Part shown: positions 1 through 12,477 of the stretch, piece after piece
Numbering within the stretch: the first letter of the stretch is position 1
Layout: the number at the start of each line of letters is the position of its first letter
DNA from: Mantis religiosa
Lineage: Eukaryota; Arthropoda; Insecta; Mantodea; Mantidae
Assembly: GCA_030765055.1 (NCBI GenBank)
Contig: CM060951.1
Location: forward strand, 48,878,791-48,942,790
Reading direction: 5' to 3'
Length of the DNA stretch: 64,000 nucleotides
Notes under the pieces: model-generated
What the model was told of the DNA's origin: nothing
Seen by the model: the letters and a program-made list of their open reading frames with translations, nothing else
Databases searched by the model: none
Translations under genes and position numbers: made by a program

Positions 1-228
1 TGTACAAAGTTTAACCTTCGGGGAAGTTTAAGTTAAGTGTAATTGTGTAAGTGTGAATAAGAGATTTATTAAAGCTTTTAAATTATCAAAGTAAGTTGTA
101 TAATTGTACCTTAGCCTCCGGGTACAGTTCAAAAGTGTAAAATAAACAGTTAAACTCCTAGATAAAAAACTAACCTGGAATCAAATATAGACCAAATATG
201 TAAAAGGTTGCCATCAGTGGTATTTTTG

Positions 229-929
229 GAAATAATCATTTCTTCCACACTAGCCATGTGTAGGCTAAGGTTTGGATGAGTACAGCCAGACTGAAAAATT
301 CTATGTCATAGCTGGAATTTGAACCACGGATCTTCCGGTCTCCATCCGGTTGCTCTAAATCACTGAGCTACTATGGTTAACATGTCAACATGACATTATA
401 TTCTCCAACTGACTCTTGTGTTTCTGATAAACCACTAGGAGTTCTCATATACAATGAGACATGCACCTTTTGTGGCGACTTACTATGCTGTAAGTACGTA
501 AGTCCCAGGCTTCATAGTTAAACCACTATATTTTTAGGCAAATTTATGGAAATAATAATTTCTTCCTCATTTGCCGTGTGTAGATCCTGTGTTTTTCAGT
601 CTGGCTCTACTCATCCAAACCTTAGTCTGCACATGGCTATTGTGGAAGAAATGATTATTTCTATCAATTTGCCTAAAAACATAGGGTTTAACTAAGACGC
701 CTGGGACTTAATATTTACAGCATAGTAAGTCACCACAAAAGGTATGTTTCATTGTATATGAGAACCTCTAGTGGTTTACCAGAAACACACGAGTCAGTTG
801 GAGAATTTAATGTCATGTGGACATGTTGGCCATAGCAGCTCAGTGGTTAGAGTAACTGGACAGAGACCAGGAGATCCCTGGTTCAAGTCCCGGCTATGAC
901 ATTGATTTTTCACTCTGGCTGTACTCATC
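229..929. repeat. Palindromic tRNA-SINE dimer with 14-bp TSD
   Basis: Two copies of one tRNA-related unit face each other. The left copy (about 229-590) is the reverse complement of the right copy (about 586-929). The right copy has a tRNA-like head near 827-900 with an A-box-like GCTCAGTGGTTAGAG and a B-box-like GGTTCAAGTCC; the left copy has the same in reverse near 305-370. The element is bracketed by the direct repeat CAGTGGTATTTTTG at 215-228 and 930-943, so the dimer appears to have inserted as one piece. A second copy lies at 30,096-30,796 and a head-to-tail relative at 62,880-63,245. Confidence 0.8.
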
Positions 930-1020
930 CAGTGGTATTTTTGTTCCCAAATTTAAGAAAAGTTATTTCAGAAAATGTTAGCTTATTACTCTTTTTGTCA
1001 AAGTAGGTTTAGATGTGTAC

Positions 1021-2260
1021 TAATACAATACAATACTTTATTCATCACATTACACTTACATAGTTGAGCAGGTGCTCGTAAATTAGTGACTCGTCAAAAT
1101 TTTAAATCTAAACTTTAAGATCAGAAATAAGTCTACATTATTTACAATACAATATGTTACAAAGTATAATAAAGCAAGAGAATATTAATTATGTACAATA
1201 TCTAAGAGTATATAGTTTTCCTAAAGTTGAACAGACACTAAGATAAAATTGAGATCACAGTGGATCATCCATGTATTCCTGAATTGAATAGTATGCTTTA
1301 TTGGTGAATAAACTTTTGATTGTTTTCTTAAAAAGATTTTGGTTTTGGATTTCCCTAAATGTTTGTGGCAATTTATTATATATTTTAATCCCGATATATT
1401 GTGGACTTTTCTTGAGCAGTGCTAACCTATGAGTAGGGAATTTTATATCTCTTTTTCCTCTTGTGTTATGAACATGATGATATTGATTTTTTAGAAAACT
1501 GTTATAATTACTGTGTACATATAGAAATAGATTATACATATAGAGGCAAGGTTGCGTCAAAATTCTTTATGTTTTAAAAAGAATTCCACAGGATATTCTA
1601 TAACTAAAATGGGTCTTTATGCATATGATTTTCTTCTGATTTCGGAAAAGTCTGTCAGAGCCTGTTGCGTTTCCCCATAAAGTTATTCCATATGCAAGTA
1701 ATGAGTGAAAGTAATTGTAACATACGATTTTTCTTGTTTCTAAATTTGTAATCTGTGCTAAGCAGGACATGTTGTAACAACCAGTATTTAATTTTTTTTT
1801 ATATATAATTTAATTGTTTAGTCCATTTAAGGCGTTCATCTATAAATAACCCTAAAATTTTTGCTTCTTTTGAGGTAGCAGAAGTTAACGAGTTACTTTG
1901 TGTGTTTTCTACTGTAGTCTTAAAATGTACAATTTCAGTTTTAGTTTTATTTAATTTCAGACCATTGCATGTAAACAACCATGCTTCCAATTGTTTTATG
2001 GCCTGGTCAATGTTTTTTTTTAAATTATCAATATCTGAACCACTTAAAATAATCGACATGTCATCATCATAAAATATTGGTTGTCCGCTGACTGTAACTG
2101 AAAGACCATTCGTGTAAATTACATAAAGCAACCGTGCGGACCCCCATTTTTAATTTGTTCCTATTTTGTATGTATAGGACCAGAACTGACCTCCAGTGGT
2201 TTATACAGTTGGAAAGATCTCAGGGCCCATTATATTTTCTGAATATTTTCAACGCACTAC
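1021..2260 (-). pseudogene. LINE reverse transcriptase remnant (family L1)
   Basis: A 5'-truncated, frameshifted non-LTR retrotransposon on the minus strand. Its 3' tail is a repeated TATTG-type motif near 1,021-1,035. The peptide reads from the RT palm (YDDD in place of YADD, near 2,055) through the post-RT region (WGNATGSDRLF, about 1,690) to a C-terminus ending YYSIQEYMDDPL at 1,258. That ending resembles LINE L4 in this window (YYSIQEFMDD), so the two are related subfamilies. Several frameshifts and a damaged catalytic box make it non-functional. Clade placement (Jockey/CR1-like) is from memory. Confidence 0.8.
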
Positions 2261-2320
2261 TTGAACATTTCACAATCTTCCTGCTTAGGTGTGCTAAGAC
2301 ACCTTTCTGGTAGGTCTATA

Positions 2321-2335
<15 letters not shown>

Positions 2336-2352
<17 letters not shown>

Positions 2353-2575
2353 AATTTACGTCCTATAATGTTAAGTCATATCGGACGATGAATGAAATGG
2401 GCGAAATGATGCTCAAATGAGTCCGGGATCCATGAAGCTTAGAGTTTCCCGACATTCATCAGGATAAGGTAAGACCCCAGAAAAAGCCTTATCCAGGTAA
2501 TTTGCCCTGACCGAGATTTGAACTCGGGGCCCCTTGAATGTGAGGCAGACACCCTACCATCTACGCTAACGAGGA
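2336..2575 (-). repeat. SINE-A, tRNA-derived
   Basis: Minus-strand SINE with a tRNA-like head at the right end (reverse of a B box near 2,515-2,530, CGAGATTTGAACTCGGGG) and a T/TA-rich tail at the left. The sequence GGTCTATAT occurs on both flanks, consistent with a target-site duplication. The same family is at 5,355, 12,478, 18,842, 32,175, 37,179, 45,935, 52,935 and 56,948. Confidence 0.8.
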
Positions 2576-2654
2576 TTGGTCTATATTTTCCATTACAATG
2601 CATTGTGGAAAATAAGCACTGAGAAGTACCCTCAGTGTATCGTGTGCTGATGTG

Positions 2655-3400
2655 GTATATTTTCATTTTGAATAGTACCTCCTGGATTTGATGGCACCTT
2701 GAAAGGACCTTTTGGAGTCTGATCTGGCAGGAACCTCCTCCAACCCTTCACAGTATGCCTTCCAGGAAGTTGTTCTAGCATCTTTAATTGCTCTGTTATA
2801 TTCACTCAGAGCATTCCAATATTCTGCCCATTGCTTGTTTTTCTTGGCTTTGTTAAACAGTCTTCTCATCAGTTTTCTCATGTCTTCCACAATGTCATTC
2901 CACCAGGACACATTCCTGTTGGTAGTTTTCTATTTTGTGTGACAATTATCTAGATATGAGGTCATTATAGCTGTCTCAAGTTGATCAGCCCCATTCTCTA
3001 TATCTACTATATTCCTAACTGAACTTTTCATTTCACTTATGTGTTGACATCTGCTCTATAGGAATACCAGTCTGATTTCCTGGGATTTCTATACACTATG
3101 GTATGTTTTTCTCCCACAACTATCTCATATCTAACTTACATGAGATCAAAAAGAGATGGGTATTTTTGATATATGTCTTAGTTTCACATGGTCTCCCATT
3201 ACATATGTCCCAAAAGTGATTTATCTTATTGCATTATGGAAGGTAGCATCTTGTTCTCTGTTGAATATCTCTAAATTCCTTTCAACATGGTATTCAAGTA
3301 AGTAGTCACCTCTGATATTAGTGTCACTGCTCCCCCACACCAAGTACATGAATGCATGGGCAAAAAAGAGAAAATTTGCCTTGATTTGAACTGTTCTACT
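2655..3400 (-). pseudogene. Jockey/R1-type LINE fragment (endonuclease to pre-RT)
   Basis: Two blocks of a non-LTR element ORF2 on the minus strand. The upstream part (3,370-3,170) reads HAFMYLVWGSSDTNIRGDYL, the WGS-D-RG signature of the APE-type endonuclease. The downstream part (2,911-2,663) reads MSWWNDIVEDMRKLMRRLFN followed by a segment containing EYWNALSEYNRAIKDA, typical of the linker between endonuclease and RT in Jockey/R1 elements. No RT core follows; the sequence ends next to SINE-A. It is interrupted by stops and is a dead fragment. In A' the same fragment is split by LINE L3. Confidence 0.75.
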
Positions 3401-3799
3401 TTAAAAAGTTTGTTAGAATTTAATAAAATTTATGTGTTGTAGTAGATCATTCAACATTATTTTAATATTTAAAACATGTGTTTAATCCAATAGTTAAAAC
3501 ACTGTTGTATGCAAGGTTGGAAAACAAAGAAAAAGGTTAATGAATGACTTGGTTTAAAACCAAGAACTTTTTACTTGAACTTTCTTAAGAATAGATCTAT
3601 TAAGTGGTCTAGTATCATAGTGTTTCTATGATTAATTTTGTGCAAATACATTTTTAGTTTGAGTGTAAAATAGTCCCCTAAATAAAATCAATAAAAACTT
3701 TGGATCGCAATAATAATTCTACTCTACTTTTTTAAAAGTATTCTTGTGCTCTCAGTTTCAGCTTTCTAACCCAATAATAAATTAAAAATTAATTGTACA
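3401..3799. other. AT-rich spacer, no feature recognised
   Basis: A+T-rich sequence with no open frame or repeat structure that I can assign; it is shared with A' at about 35,166-35,550. Confidence 0.6.
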
Positions 3800-4055
3800 A
3801 TGCAGAAAAACAGTATCATACATATAGACTGCTGTATGACATTAAATTTGTGCCATTAGCACTTGCTGAAAAGATGAATGTGACAGAGACAAGTGATAAA
3901 TATTCTGTTCATGAAACAATGTTGCTTTTCAAATGCAGTAAAATGCAAATTTAGGAAACTTTAAAAAAAAAACAGGATAGGATAAGGGATAAGTGAATGA
4001 AAGAGAGTAGGCAAATGAAAAAAAAGGCAAAGAAGAAATTAACGACTGTTTCATG
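3800..4055 (+). pseudogene. Tigger/pogo-like transposase N-terminal remnant
   Basis: Plus-strand remnant of a CENP-B-type helix-turn-helix. The clearer copy is at 35,554-35,810, where the frame reads ALAEKMNVTETSDKYSVHET, then LLFKCSKMQIYETLKKTG. This matches the family pattern of a positively charged start, 'LAEKxxVIETSE' and 'FKCGKTQIYETLK'. It is followed by a degenerate basic stretch containing RQMKKKAKKEIN-like residues broken by stops. No DDE domain follows. The assignment rests on recalled family patterns. Confidence 0.65.
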
Positions 4056-5115
4056 TTGTGTGTTGTGTGTTGCCCCTCAGTTCGACTCCATTATGTGGCA
4101 GGGGTTTGACTCCTTGGGTCGTCTGCCTTGCCAGTGATAATTTGAAAATATTGATGTCCTCGACTGCTCTCGGAGTTATCCTAACATTCATGAATATAGG
4201 ATTTGTGGCAAGGATCTCTTGATTCAGGGCATTTTAGGTGGATCAATTAGGGTACTTGAAAAGAAACACAGGTTAATTCTCTTGTGATGATCGGTTGTAT
4301 TTCAATTACTCTTGAAATACATGTTAATTAGACAAACTCTGAATGGTAGGCTTCTCGCTGGCATGGTTGTACTCCCGTGTCTATAACACGAGTCATTGGA
4401 TTGGCACCCAGCTACTAACTTCCTTTAATTGAACGCGATTTCTTTAGTTTACTCGTCAGTTCAGCTTGGCCAACAGTAGCGAAATAACATTAATGAACGC
4501 GATTTCTGTCTGCAATCTATCGCACTATGATTTAGATCGGACCTCAAGTCACTGACTGACTTTAATGAACGCGATTTCTGTCCCTGTGCTGTCGCACAAC
4601 GGTCTACACTGGATCTCAGTCACCGACTGCTTTGGATGTATATTTGTTCCCAGAAAGGTCATATGACACTTCACTTTGCCCTTCAGTTCATTATTTTTAA
4701 TTAGTTTGGTAGAAGAACGCATATGGAGTCCCATTTAGGAGAATCTCACTTTAGACCACCTAAGATGTCCCCTTCCTGTCAAAACTATGCTTGAAAATAA
4801 ACACCGGATGCGACCCTTAAAATTTATGGTTGGGGCTGGCATTCCTAGGGGAGAAAAATCCTACCGCTCAGAGTTCGCAACAAACTTGACAATGCAAACA
4901 AGATATTTGTTTTAATACATGCATATATTCCTTTAACATTCAATTAATCTTCCATATATTCCTTAACAGTTAATTAATCAACTCGAGGATGAGAGTACCG
5001 TTTCATGACATAGTGTGAGAATGGTTCACAAGCAGAAGTGAAAAGCTAACCTTTGGACCCATGTGTCAGAATGAGGCTCTGATAAAACGCACCCTTAGGA
5101 TCATAACCAAAAGAA
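4056..5115. other. Unassigned 1-kb segment with a thrice-repeated 17-mer
   Basis: No gene recognised. The motif GAACGCGATTTCT recurs at about 4,431, 4,495 and 4,565, spaced 63-73 bp apart, each followed by diverged copies of a longer sequence. It looks like a decayed minisatellite or LTR-internal repeat. The segment is conserved in A' at about 35,820-36,940. Confidence 0.5.
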
Positions 5116-5354
5116 TGCATACGACCCTTTACTAGAAGCTATAAACAATTAAACTGGTAGAACTCACTTCCTGGATGCTCCCAGAGGAACTGGAAAAAAC
5201 ATTTTTAATTTCACTGCTTTTGGCGATGATTCTATTGCAGAATGAAATTGTCTTAGCATTGGCATCTGGAATATCAACAACTTTGTTAGAAGGTGGACGA
5301 ACTACACATTCTGCCTTGAAATTGTCATTTAACATAAAAATCAATGAGACACCT
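5116..5354 (+). pseudogene. PIF1-like helicase, Walker A part (Helitron-type)
   Basis: Plus-strand peptide of a PIF1 family helicase of the kind carried by Helitrons. After YDPLLEAINN comes FLDAPRGTGK (Walker A, near 5,169), then FLISLLLAMILLQNEIVLAL and TTLLEGGRTTHSALKLSFNI. One extra A after the Walker A lysine codon and an in-frame stop break it. The SINE-A/TAA block at 5,355-6,577 separates it from the Walker B part at 6,582, so the helicase fragment is older than those insertions. A' carries the same at about 36,940-37,178. Confidence 0.8.
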
Positions 5355-6581
<1,227 letters not shown>

Positions 6582-6800
6582 GCAAAAGACAGCAGTTTGA
6601 CACATTGCCAAAAACAGTGCAATGGTGAAAATTCTATAGATATGCCAATTCATCGAGGAATGCACAATGGCCCATAAGAGTTCACTAGAGGCACTGGACA
6701 GAATATTGAAGGATCTTCATAACAAAACACTTTTGGTAGAGCCATGATTCTGTTGTCCAGTGATTTCTGCCAGACTCCTCCAGTTATTCAATTTTGTACA
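6582..6800 (+). pseudogene. PIF1-like helicase, Walker B part
   Basis: Continuation of the helicase from 5,354. The frame reads EECTMAHKSSLEALDRILKD at about 6,655-6,715, matching the 'DECTMAHK-LEALDRTLKDLR' Walker B region. After a frameshift comes ILLSSDFCQTPPVI (family LLSGDFRQTLPVI). Upstream TAV*HIAKNSAMVKIL matches the 'TCNISK..MAKVL' block. Two in-frame stops and a frameshift make it a pseudogene. Confidence 0.8.
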
Positions 6801-7310
6801 CAGTTCTCCAGGTCATCTAGTCTTATGAAGCTCATTTTTTGAACAAGTATTCTGTTCAAATGGGTGATACCCTTACCTCCCCAAAGAGAATGCTTCAGAG
6901 CATTGTTACAGATGTTACAAAGCCTCTAACGGAAACTAATGAAGATGCAATTTAAATTGGAATAGAATTTTTTTCATACAAAGTATAAATGAAAGTTTAT
7001 CATATGAGTAAGTAGTTAAGAGAAAACAGCACTCATTTTTTTAACTGTTCAATTTAATACTTCTATTTGATGTTTAAACAAGACATTACATTAATATAAC
7101 ACTCATAGGAAGACATTACATGTTTTGTTTAAGATATGGACTACAATAATTACAATGTTCTTATTTTGTATCTTCTTCGATCCTTTTTTGCTAAGAATTC
7201 ATATTCTACATTTCGGTTTAAAATAACATGTAATCTACAAAATTCTACGTTAAATATGAAATATACAAGTAAGCACCGTTTTTCAGTTATAATCAGAAGA
7301 GTATGCATAA
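6801..7310. other. Spacer, no gene recognised
   Basis: AT-rich sequence between the helicase remnant and the CDV3-like copy. Short open frames on both strands show no family signature. Near-identical in A' at about 37,736-38,243. Confidence 0.5.
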
Positions 7311-7821
7311 CAACTGGCAAATTTAGATCAATTCTTTGCAAAAAAGGAACAAAGAAGATCCAAAATAAAGAAGTTTCAAACAGTTAATGAATTGGCCAAA
7401 TATTTAAAACATGTCAATAAAAGGGAAGAAACTCAACTTGTACAGACCTCTGAACTAGAAGAAACCAAGGAAAGCAATAATAAATAATATGAAGAGAGTC
7501 AGGGATGTGCTGAAGAGAAAAAGGATTACAGTGGCCTGAAAATACGTTATCTTCAAATAAGCGAAGACACAGTCAAGCAGGAAAATGAGGATGCAGAGAA
7601 ACCCGAGGTAAATGAAGCCAGTGTCTAAATGCAAGGTGCAGCCAGGTCTGGGGCAAAGGCTAAATCAGTCGTCAGCCTGGGAACTAGCAGAGTCAAGTGC
7701 TGGAGTAAAAGGATCAACAGCACAAAATTCGGGATTATATGTACCCCCGCACTTGTGCTGGCACTATAAGCAATGCAGCGCATCTAGTTTCTCCAAACCT
7801 AAGGGATCCTCCAACATAGCT
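7311..7821 (+). pseudogene. CDV3-like pseudogene, copy in A
   Basis: Plus-strand sequence related to CDV3, a small acidic animal protein of unclear biochemical role. The signatures are in family order: ANLDQFFAKKEQRRSKIKKF (CDV3 starts with a LDxFFAKK-basic motif), then EEKKDYSGLKIRYLQISED (family 'KDYSGLkiQ.mqIS'), then NSGLYVPPHL (family SGxYxPP). There is no start codon in frame, and stops fall at NNK*YEE and EASV*. Frame changes follow the second stop. The same stops are in the A' copy, so inactivation preceded the duplication. It abuts the 3' end of PAGR1 tail to tail. The family call is from memory of conserved motifs. Confidence 0.7.
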
Positions 7822-7852
7822 ACTGCTGGTATACTCCACTGTTGTCTTTTCC

Positions 7853-8057
7853 TCAAGAATTGTTTGATGCACTCTCTGAGGCTTGCTTCTCCATTTCTTC
7901 CAGTTGACGATGACGTCGAATATTGGACAATACACCAGACAAGCTGGTGGTTCTTTTCTTTGCACTGCCTTTCAGACCACTATCACAAGTTCTCCTTGGA
8001 GTAAATTTTGGAGAAGTCATTTCATCCATGAAATCAAAATCCGACTTTTCCTCTGGC
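7853..8057 (-). CDS. PAGR1: PAGR1 terminal exon, downstream duplicate
   Basis: Minus-strand exon encoding the same peptide as the exon at 39,009-39,213: SDFDFMDEMTSPKFTPRR, then LSGVLSNIRRHRQLEEMEKQ, ending SASNNS and TGA. A good acceptor (TTTGGATTGTTGTAG) precedes it. It lies about 31 kb downstream of the other terminal exon and has no upstream coding exon of its own in the window. It is either an alternative last exon or an orphan left by segmental duplication. Its 3' flank lacks the 226 bp found after the A' exon. Expression is unknown. Confidence 0.6.
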
Positions 8058-8639
8058 CTACAACAATCCAAATAAAAATTATAAAAACATACTAGCCACT
8101 ATGCAGGTTGGGTTTTCTAGTTGGAATGTACATTCAGTGCATATATGGGTATTAATAAACTTTGACATAAACTATTTTTATTTATCTACTTCAACAAAAT
8201 GTGACTTTACCTATTTTGTAACACTGTTTTAAAAAAAATTATTAAAATATATAATTATATCCTTTATTCAGAAATTCACATATATATATACTGTTCTTAA
8301 ATTCACTACTCATATCACTAAACCACTAAGCATACAGCAAGTCTAATAGTAGTTCACAATTTCATCTTTACCCTCATCTTCCTACGATGTGACATGAACA
8401 TTTTAAAGAAAATACCCCAACCCAATCTAACCTTTATGTGGTACTTTTTTTAACATTTTTGATTTCCTCAAAAAATGGCTATTAAAATGTCATACATTAA
8501 AGATATTTACATGGTAAATAAGATCTGTATTTGAAATTTCCTGGGAATAATGTGTGAGGTCCTGATTCAAAAGGAATAGTAAATAACTTGATTTAACTGG
8601 TAAAACATTATGCGTGTTTGGAGGAATTTAGGAACAGTG

Positions 8640-8800
8640 GCATCCAAATTAATTAAAAAAAAAACTATTTAAGGCAAACCAGTGATATGCACTAAAGCAG
8701 ATAAGGAGAATAAACTAGTAATTTTGGAAAATGCAGAACACACAAAGGGCATGGAAGACCTATTAAAGGATAGCAATTTGAAAAAGTGCAGAAGAACCTA
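8640..8800 (+). pseudogene. Penelope-like RT, N-terminal motif remnant
   Basis: The frame reads KPVICTKADKENKLVILE, then EDLLKDSN. This resembles the 'KADKGN-vVi-.DYxxKM..lL.ds' block that opens the Penelope-like RT. It is cut off by the LINE C-terminus starting near 8,820, and the rest of the RT fingers is missing. Copies are at about 14,960 (B2), 21,360 (B3), 39,835 (B4) and 48,430 (B5). Confidence 0.5.
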
Positions 8801-8819
8801 TTAAATTACTGCTTTTAAT

Positions 8820-9540
8820 CTACAAATACAACATTAAAAGGAAGCAAATGAGTCAAGAGATAGTACAAAATTTCTAGGGGTATGGGTGGATACTAATTCA
8901 AAATGGTCGGCTCACATTCAAAAGCTATCACAAAAACTGAGTAAAATAACTTATACTATAACAGTCATTTCAAAAATAATGGATTTAAAATCAGTTTTAT
9001 CTTTATATCATGCATATTTTCAATCTTCTTAGCTTTGGAATAATATTTTGAGGTAATTCAACAGGAGAAAAATCTATTTTTAAAATGCATAAACAGGTAA
9101 TTACGGTAATACTATACTGCATGTTAATAAAGGAACCAGTTGTAGTCCACTATTTAAGGAATTAAATATATTGCCCCTATCCTGTATTTACATATATGAA
9201 ACATTATGCTAGATAAAAACTAATCTCAGTATGTACACAACAAACTCACAGATACATTCTCATGATCTCAGAAGAAAAGATAACCTTCATATAATCACAC
9301 ATAGCACAAGTTCTTTTGAAAAAAGTTTTGTATATACTGGCCTCCAGCTTTATAACAAATTACCCAATTATCTGAAGCAAATACTTGCACTGCATCAATT
9401 TAGGATTTGTCTCAAAAAACTTCTTGCACTCCATTGTTTTTATAGCATAAAGAAATATTATAATTACTTTGACAATTAATTTGTTAAGATATTTTATAAA
9501 TGTATACACAAAGTCTTTATTTAATATTTTGAGGTAATAG
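8820..9540 (+). pseudogene. LINE C-terminal remnant in B1
   Basis: Plus-strand post-RT region of a non-LTR element: FLGVWVDTNSKWSAHIQKLS, then a damaged LxxGxxxWGNST block, then NKLPNYLKQILALHQFRICL and a C-terminus ending YYNYFDN at 9,476. Clean frames are seen in sister units (SILSFGILFWGNSTEAKSIF in B2; 48,856-49,245 in B5). No RT palm precedes it. Confidence 0.75.
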
Positions 9541-10010
9541 CTCAATTTTGTAATTTATACCACATTGATACTGAAATTAATGGATTGCAATGAGTAAGGA
9601 ATTGTAATGGAGTTCAAAGAAATCTTGTATCTTTGTGAAACGCGTGCATGTGCAGTTGAGTTGAATAGTTTTAACAAAAAGGAATGGAAGATAGTGGATT
9701 CTTAGCAGAAATTCTCAGTGGGTAGCACTTGACTCTGTTTGAATAGGTATTCTTCGGACCCCTAATAATGGCATGACCGAGACTAATAATCACAATAGAA
9801 AAAATAGTCACAAAGGAGTTTTAGTGTGAATAAAGGACTTCAAGAAGTGAAAGTTAGACACACACACGCAGCTGTGCACAGGGAGGACAGACAGTCCGTG
9901 GCGGGCAGGCCATTCTGTCTTGAGTGATGGCAGAGTAGAAGTGATGAGAAAAGATACCTGTCGGTTCATATGTAACGACTCAAGTGTCATCACGTACAAA
10001 GCTTCCAACA
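9541..10010. other. Unassigned segment between LINE and PLE remnants
   Basis: Present in B1-B4 and absent from B5. No ORF or motif I recognise. It contains a slightly GC-richer stretch near 9,850-9,960 with a short (CA)n run. Confidence 0.4.
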
Positions 10011-11060
10011 AACAGCAGGCTTGGCCATGGGTAACCCTCTTTCACCATTACTAGCTAATCTGTTCATGAGCAATTTGGAAACACACATTACTAAAGCCTT
10101 TCCACATATTTTCAAATGTTGGCATACATATGTTGATGATGTGTTTGCTATAGTCCCTAGAAGACTAACCGAGGATGCTATAAAGTTGCTAAACCTACAA
10201 GAAAAATCCATAGTTTTCACCATTGAAGTAGAGCAGGATGAATGGCTACCTTTTCTAGATTTGAAAATCATTAGAACACCAACAGGATTACAATTTGGAA
10301 TATACAGAAAAGTAAACACATGTTGACAATTACATTAAATGCAACCCATTCAAACCAGTACAACATCAATATGCAGTATTACATAGTTTGACTCACAGAT
10401 TAATCAACATTCGCTAACTAAAAAATAATATGAACAGGAGTACACTCACATACACCAGGTTGCCGAATTGAACAACTATAACACAAATTTCATCAAAAAA
10501 TTTATCTACAGACACAAAAGAAACAAAAACTTAAAGGACATTACTACGTTAAAAAAAAAAACTAGAAAACCCAAACACCAGAAATGGAAAATTTACATTT
10601 CATCCAAAATACTTCAAAAAATTTGAAAAGATATTTAAGAGCTTCAACATAAAATTAGCCCCTCAGAACAAACACAACATCTGCAACTTACTAAACCACC
10701 CTCTAAGAAATAGCACACCGAAAACTCAATTATCAGGCATTTACCAAATAAGCTGCCAGGATTGTGATAAGATATACATTGGTAAGAACAAAAGGAATCT
10801 TGGGAACAAGAATGAAAGAACACTTCAGAAATATTAAATTCAAACACATGGAAAAGTCGGCCGTAGCACAGAGAATCATAACATAAAACAAGAAATAGAA
10901 TTGATCATACAGGCAAAGAAACATCTGGAACTACAGATTTGTGAAAACATATTTATTACGAAGAAACAGGACCTCTTGAGTAATTTTGAAATTCCCGCGG
11001 TAGATGACGTCATCAAACTTACCAGTCAACCACAGAACTGACGATAGGGAATAGGTTCCC
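10011..11060 (+). pseudogene. Penelope-like element, RT palm plus GIY-YIG (B1)
   Basis: Order and motifs are those of a Penelope-like retroelement. The RT palm reads GLAMGNPLSPLLANLFM, then YVDDVFAI (catalytic YxDD) and LPFLDLKI. After a frameshift comes HSLTHRLINI, a linker, then SGIYQISCQDCDKIYIGK (GIY-YIG nuclease with the CxxC typical of PLEs), and IPAVDDVIKLTSQPQN at the C-terminus. The frame breaks at about 10,326 and within the GIY-YIG. The RT fingers are missing, so this copy is not autonomous. Confidence 0.85.
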
Positions 11061-11269
11061 AGAAACTAGTCTTCATCAAAAAACTTGTAAGTGGAGAAAA
11101 GTATATACAAGGTTGACTAATTTGCCTAATTTTAGATTAAAATAACTTTTTTTAATAACAATGAGAAGCATAAGTTACCGCAAGTTGTTGAAATGCTAAC
11201 TGGAGAATCCTTTTTATACCAACTATCAATATATATGAGGGAAGTAAGTACCATTTTAGGGGGGGGCAA

Positions 11270-11520
11270 GAAAGTAAAACAATTTTTTCAGGCCAAATTT
11301 ATTTTCACACTAAAGAGCATACCCTAGGAGCATACTTTTTTGCATCATTTCCACCAATGTACAAACACATCTTGTTGTAGTGGGTGATCAACTTTTCTAT
11401 ACCTTCTGCAAAGAAAATTCCTGCCAGTGATGATAGCCATGACTCCACAGCATGTTTCACTTCATTGTCAGATCCAAAGTGCTTGAAGTGTAGCTTGCAC
11501 TTTATCATCATGAAGATGGT
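11270..11520 (-). pseudogene. Mariner transposase C-terminus (B1)
   Basis: Minus-strand peptide HFGSDNEVKHAVESWLSSLA followed by FFAEGIEKLITHYNKMCLYI. This is the end of a mariner transposase (family '..DDEVK.AV..WL...FF.eGI.KLv.RYdKCL'). The catalytic part is deleted here; B3 and B5 retain it. Confidence 0.8.
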
Positions 11521-12477
11521 GCCAAGTCCGAGCTGTGGGTGATAAAACTGTTCCCATTGAAATTTAAATTTAAAGGTGCATCAATTAATGACACTAAACA
11601 ACACTTACTTTTAAATTTCCCAGAACACGTTTTGAAGACTACTTTCAGAATCAGTAATTGTCATAAACATTTTAAATGTGCATAGCAAACAGAAAACATA
11701 ACATAGAGCAATCCAAATGGTGTCAGTTGAGAGCCAGTGAAGAAGGAAGACTAGTGAACACATTTGCAATGCCAATTACAGCACTGTGATGCCGCTAGAA
11801 TGAAACGGTACAGACTTTCCATACACGCCTCATATATCTGGTCTTTAGGCAATATAGACTGCCAATAATCGATCATAGTAAAACACTTCTGTGAGACTGT
11901 CACAAATTACATAACACAAAATAAAAGACATGAATTTTAGTAATCTACACTCTTTTGCCAACATAAAGCTCTGTATACTTTGTTATTACCACATGAAATA
12001 TCCTACTTACATGTTACCAACTGCTAAGCTGCATACTTGCATCTGAAGTAAACCTTTTACTGTCACTTGTTAAATTCTAAGAATTTCCTCTCTTTATAGT
12101 TGTCAGAAATATGTATACATGCATATTTGCAGCTCTGAATGTACTGAATTCCAGGAAGTGGAACCTTGACAAAATGAACTTCTTACTGACTGATTTTACA
12201 TGGTCATCTAATTGCCTTAGCTACACTGACTCAAATATGCTTTTCTTTAATACAGAACTTGACAATCTAATGACTTCGCTGATTAAATTAACACTCTGGC
12301 ATCCTACATTGTACACTGATTGTAACATACGGAAATTATTTGTTTCAATTTTTTGTCTATCATTTCTTTACTAAAATAACTAACCTTATCAGTCAATAAT
12401 TCCAGTATTAAAATGCCCCATTAGATTTAATTTATTCACAATAATAAATGAATATAGTTGGTGCTCAAATTCAATCT
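11521..12477. other. Unassigned B-unit segment
   Basis: Holds the deletion scar at about 11,640 that joins the mariner C-terminal side to its N-terminal flank. From 12,111 to 12,374 an 87-codon plus-strand frame (MYTCIFAALNVLNSRKWNLD at its start) is conserved with few changes in B2, B4 and partly B5. I recognise no family; it may be an accidental frame in recently copied DNA. Confidence 0.4.

Noticed and set aside
827..900. Possible tRNA gene (also at 26,140-26,205, 58,800-58,885 and 63,150-63,215)
   Set aside because: A and B boxes are present but each is the head of a dispersed SINE with body and tail, and the arms do not make a clean cloverleaf by eye.
5168..5352. Minus-strand exon-like segment with splice-like ends, conserved in A and A' (VVDIPDANAKTISF)
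   Set aside because: The plus strand of the same DNA is clearly PIF1 helicase (FLDAPRGTGK, EGGRTTHSALKL); the minus frame is its shadow.
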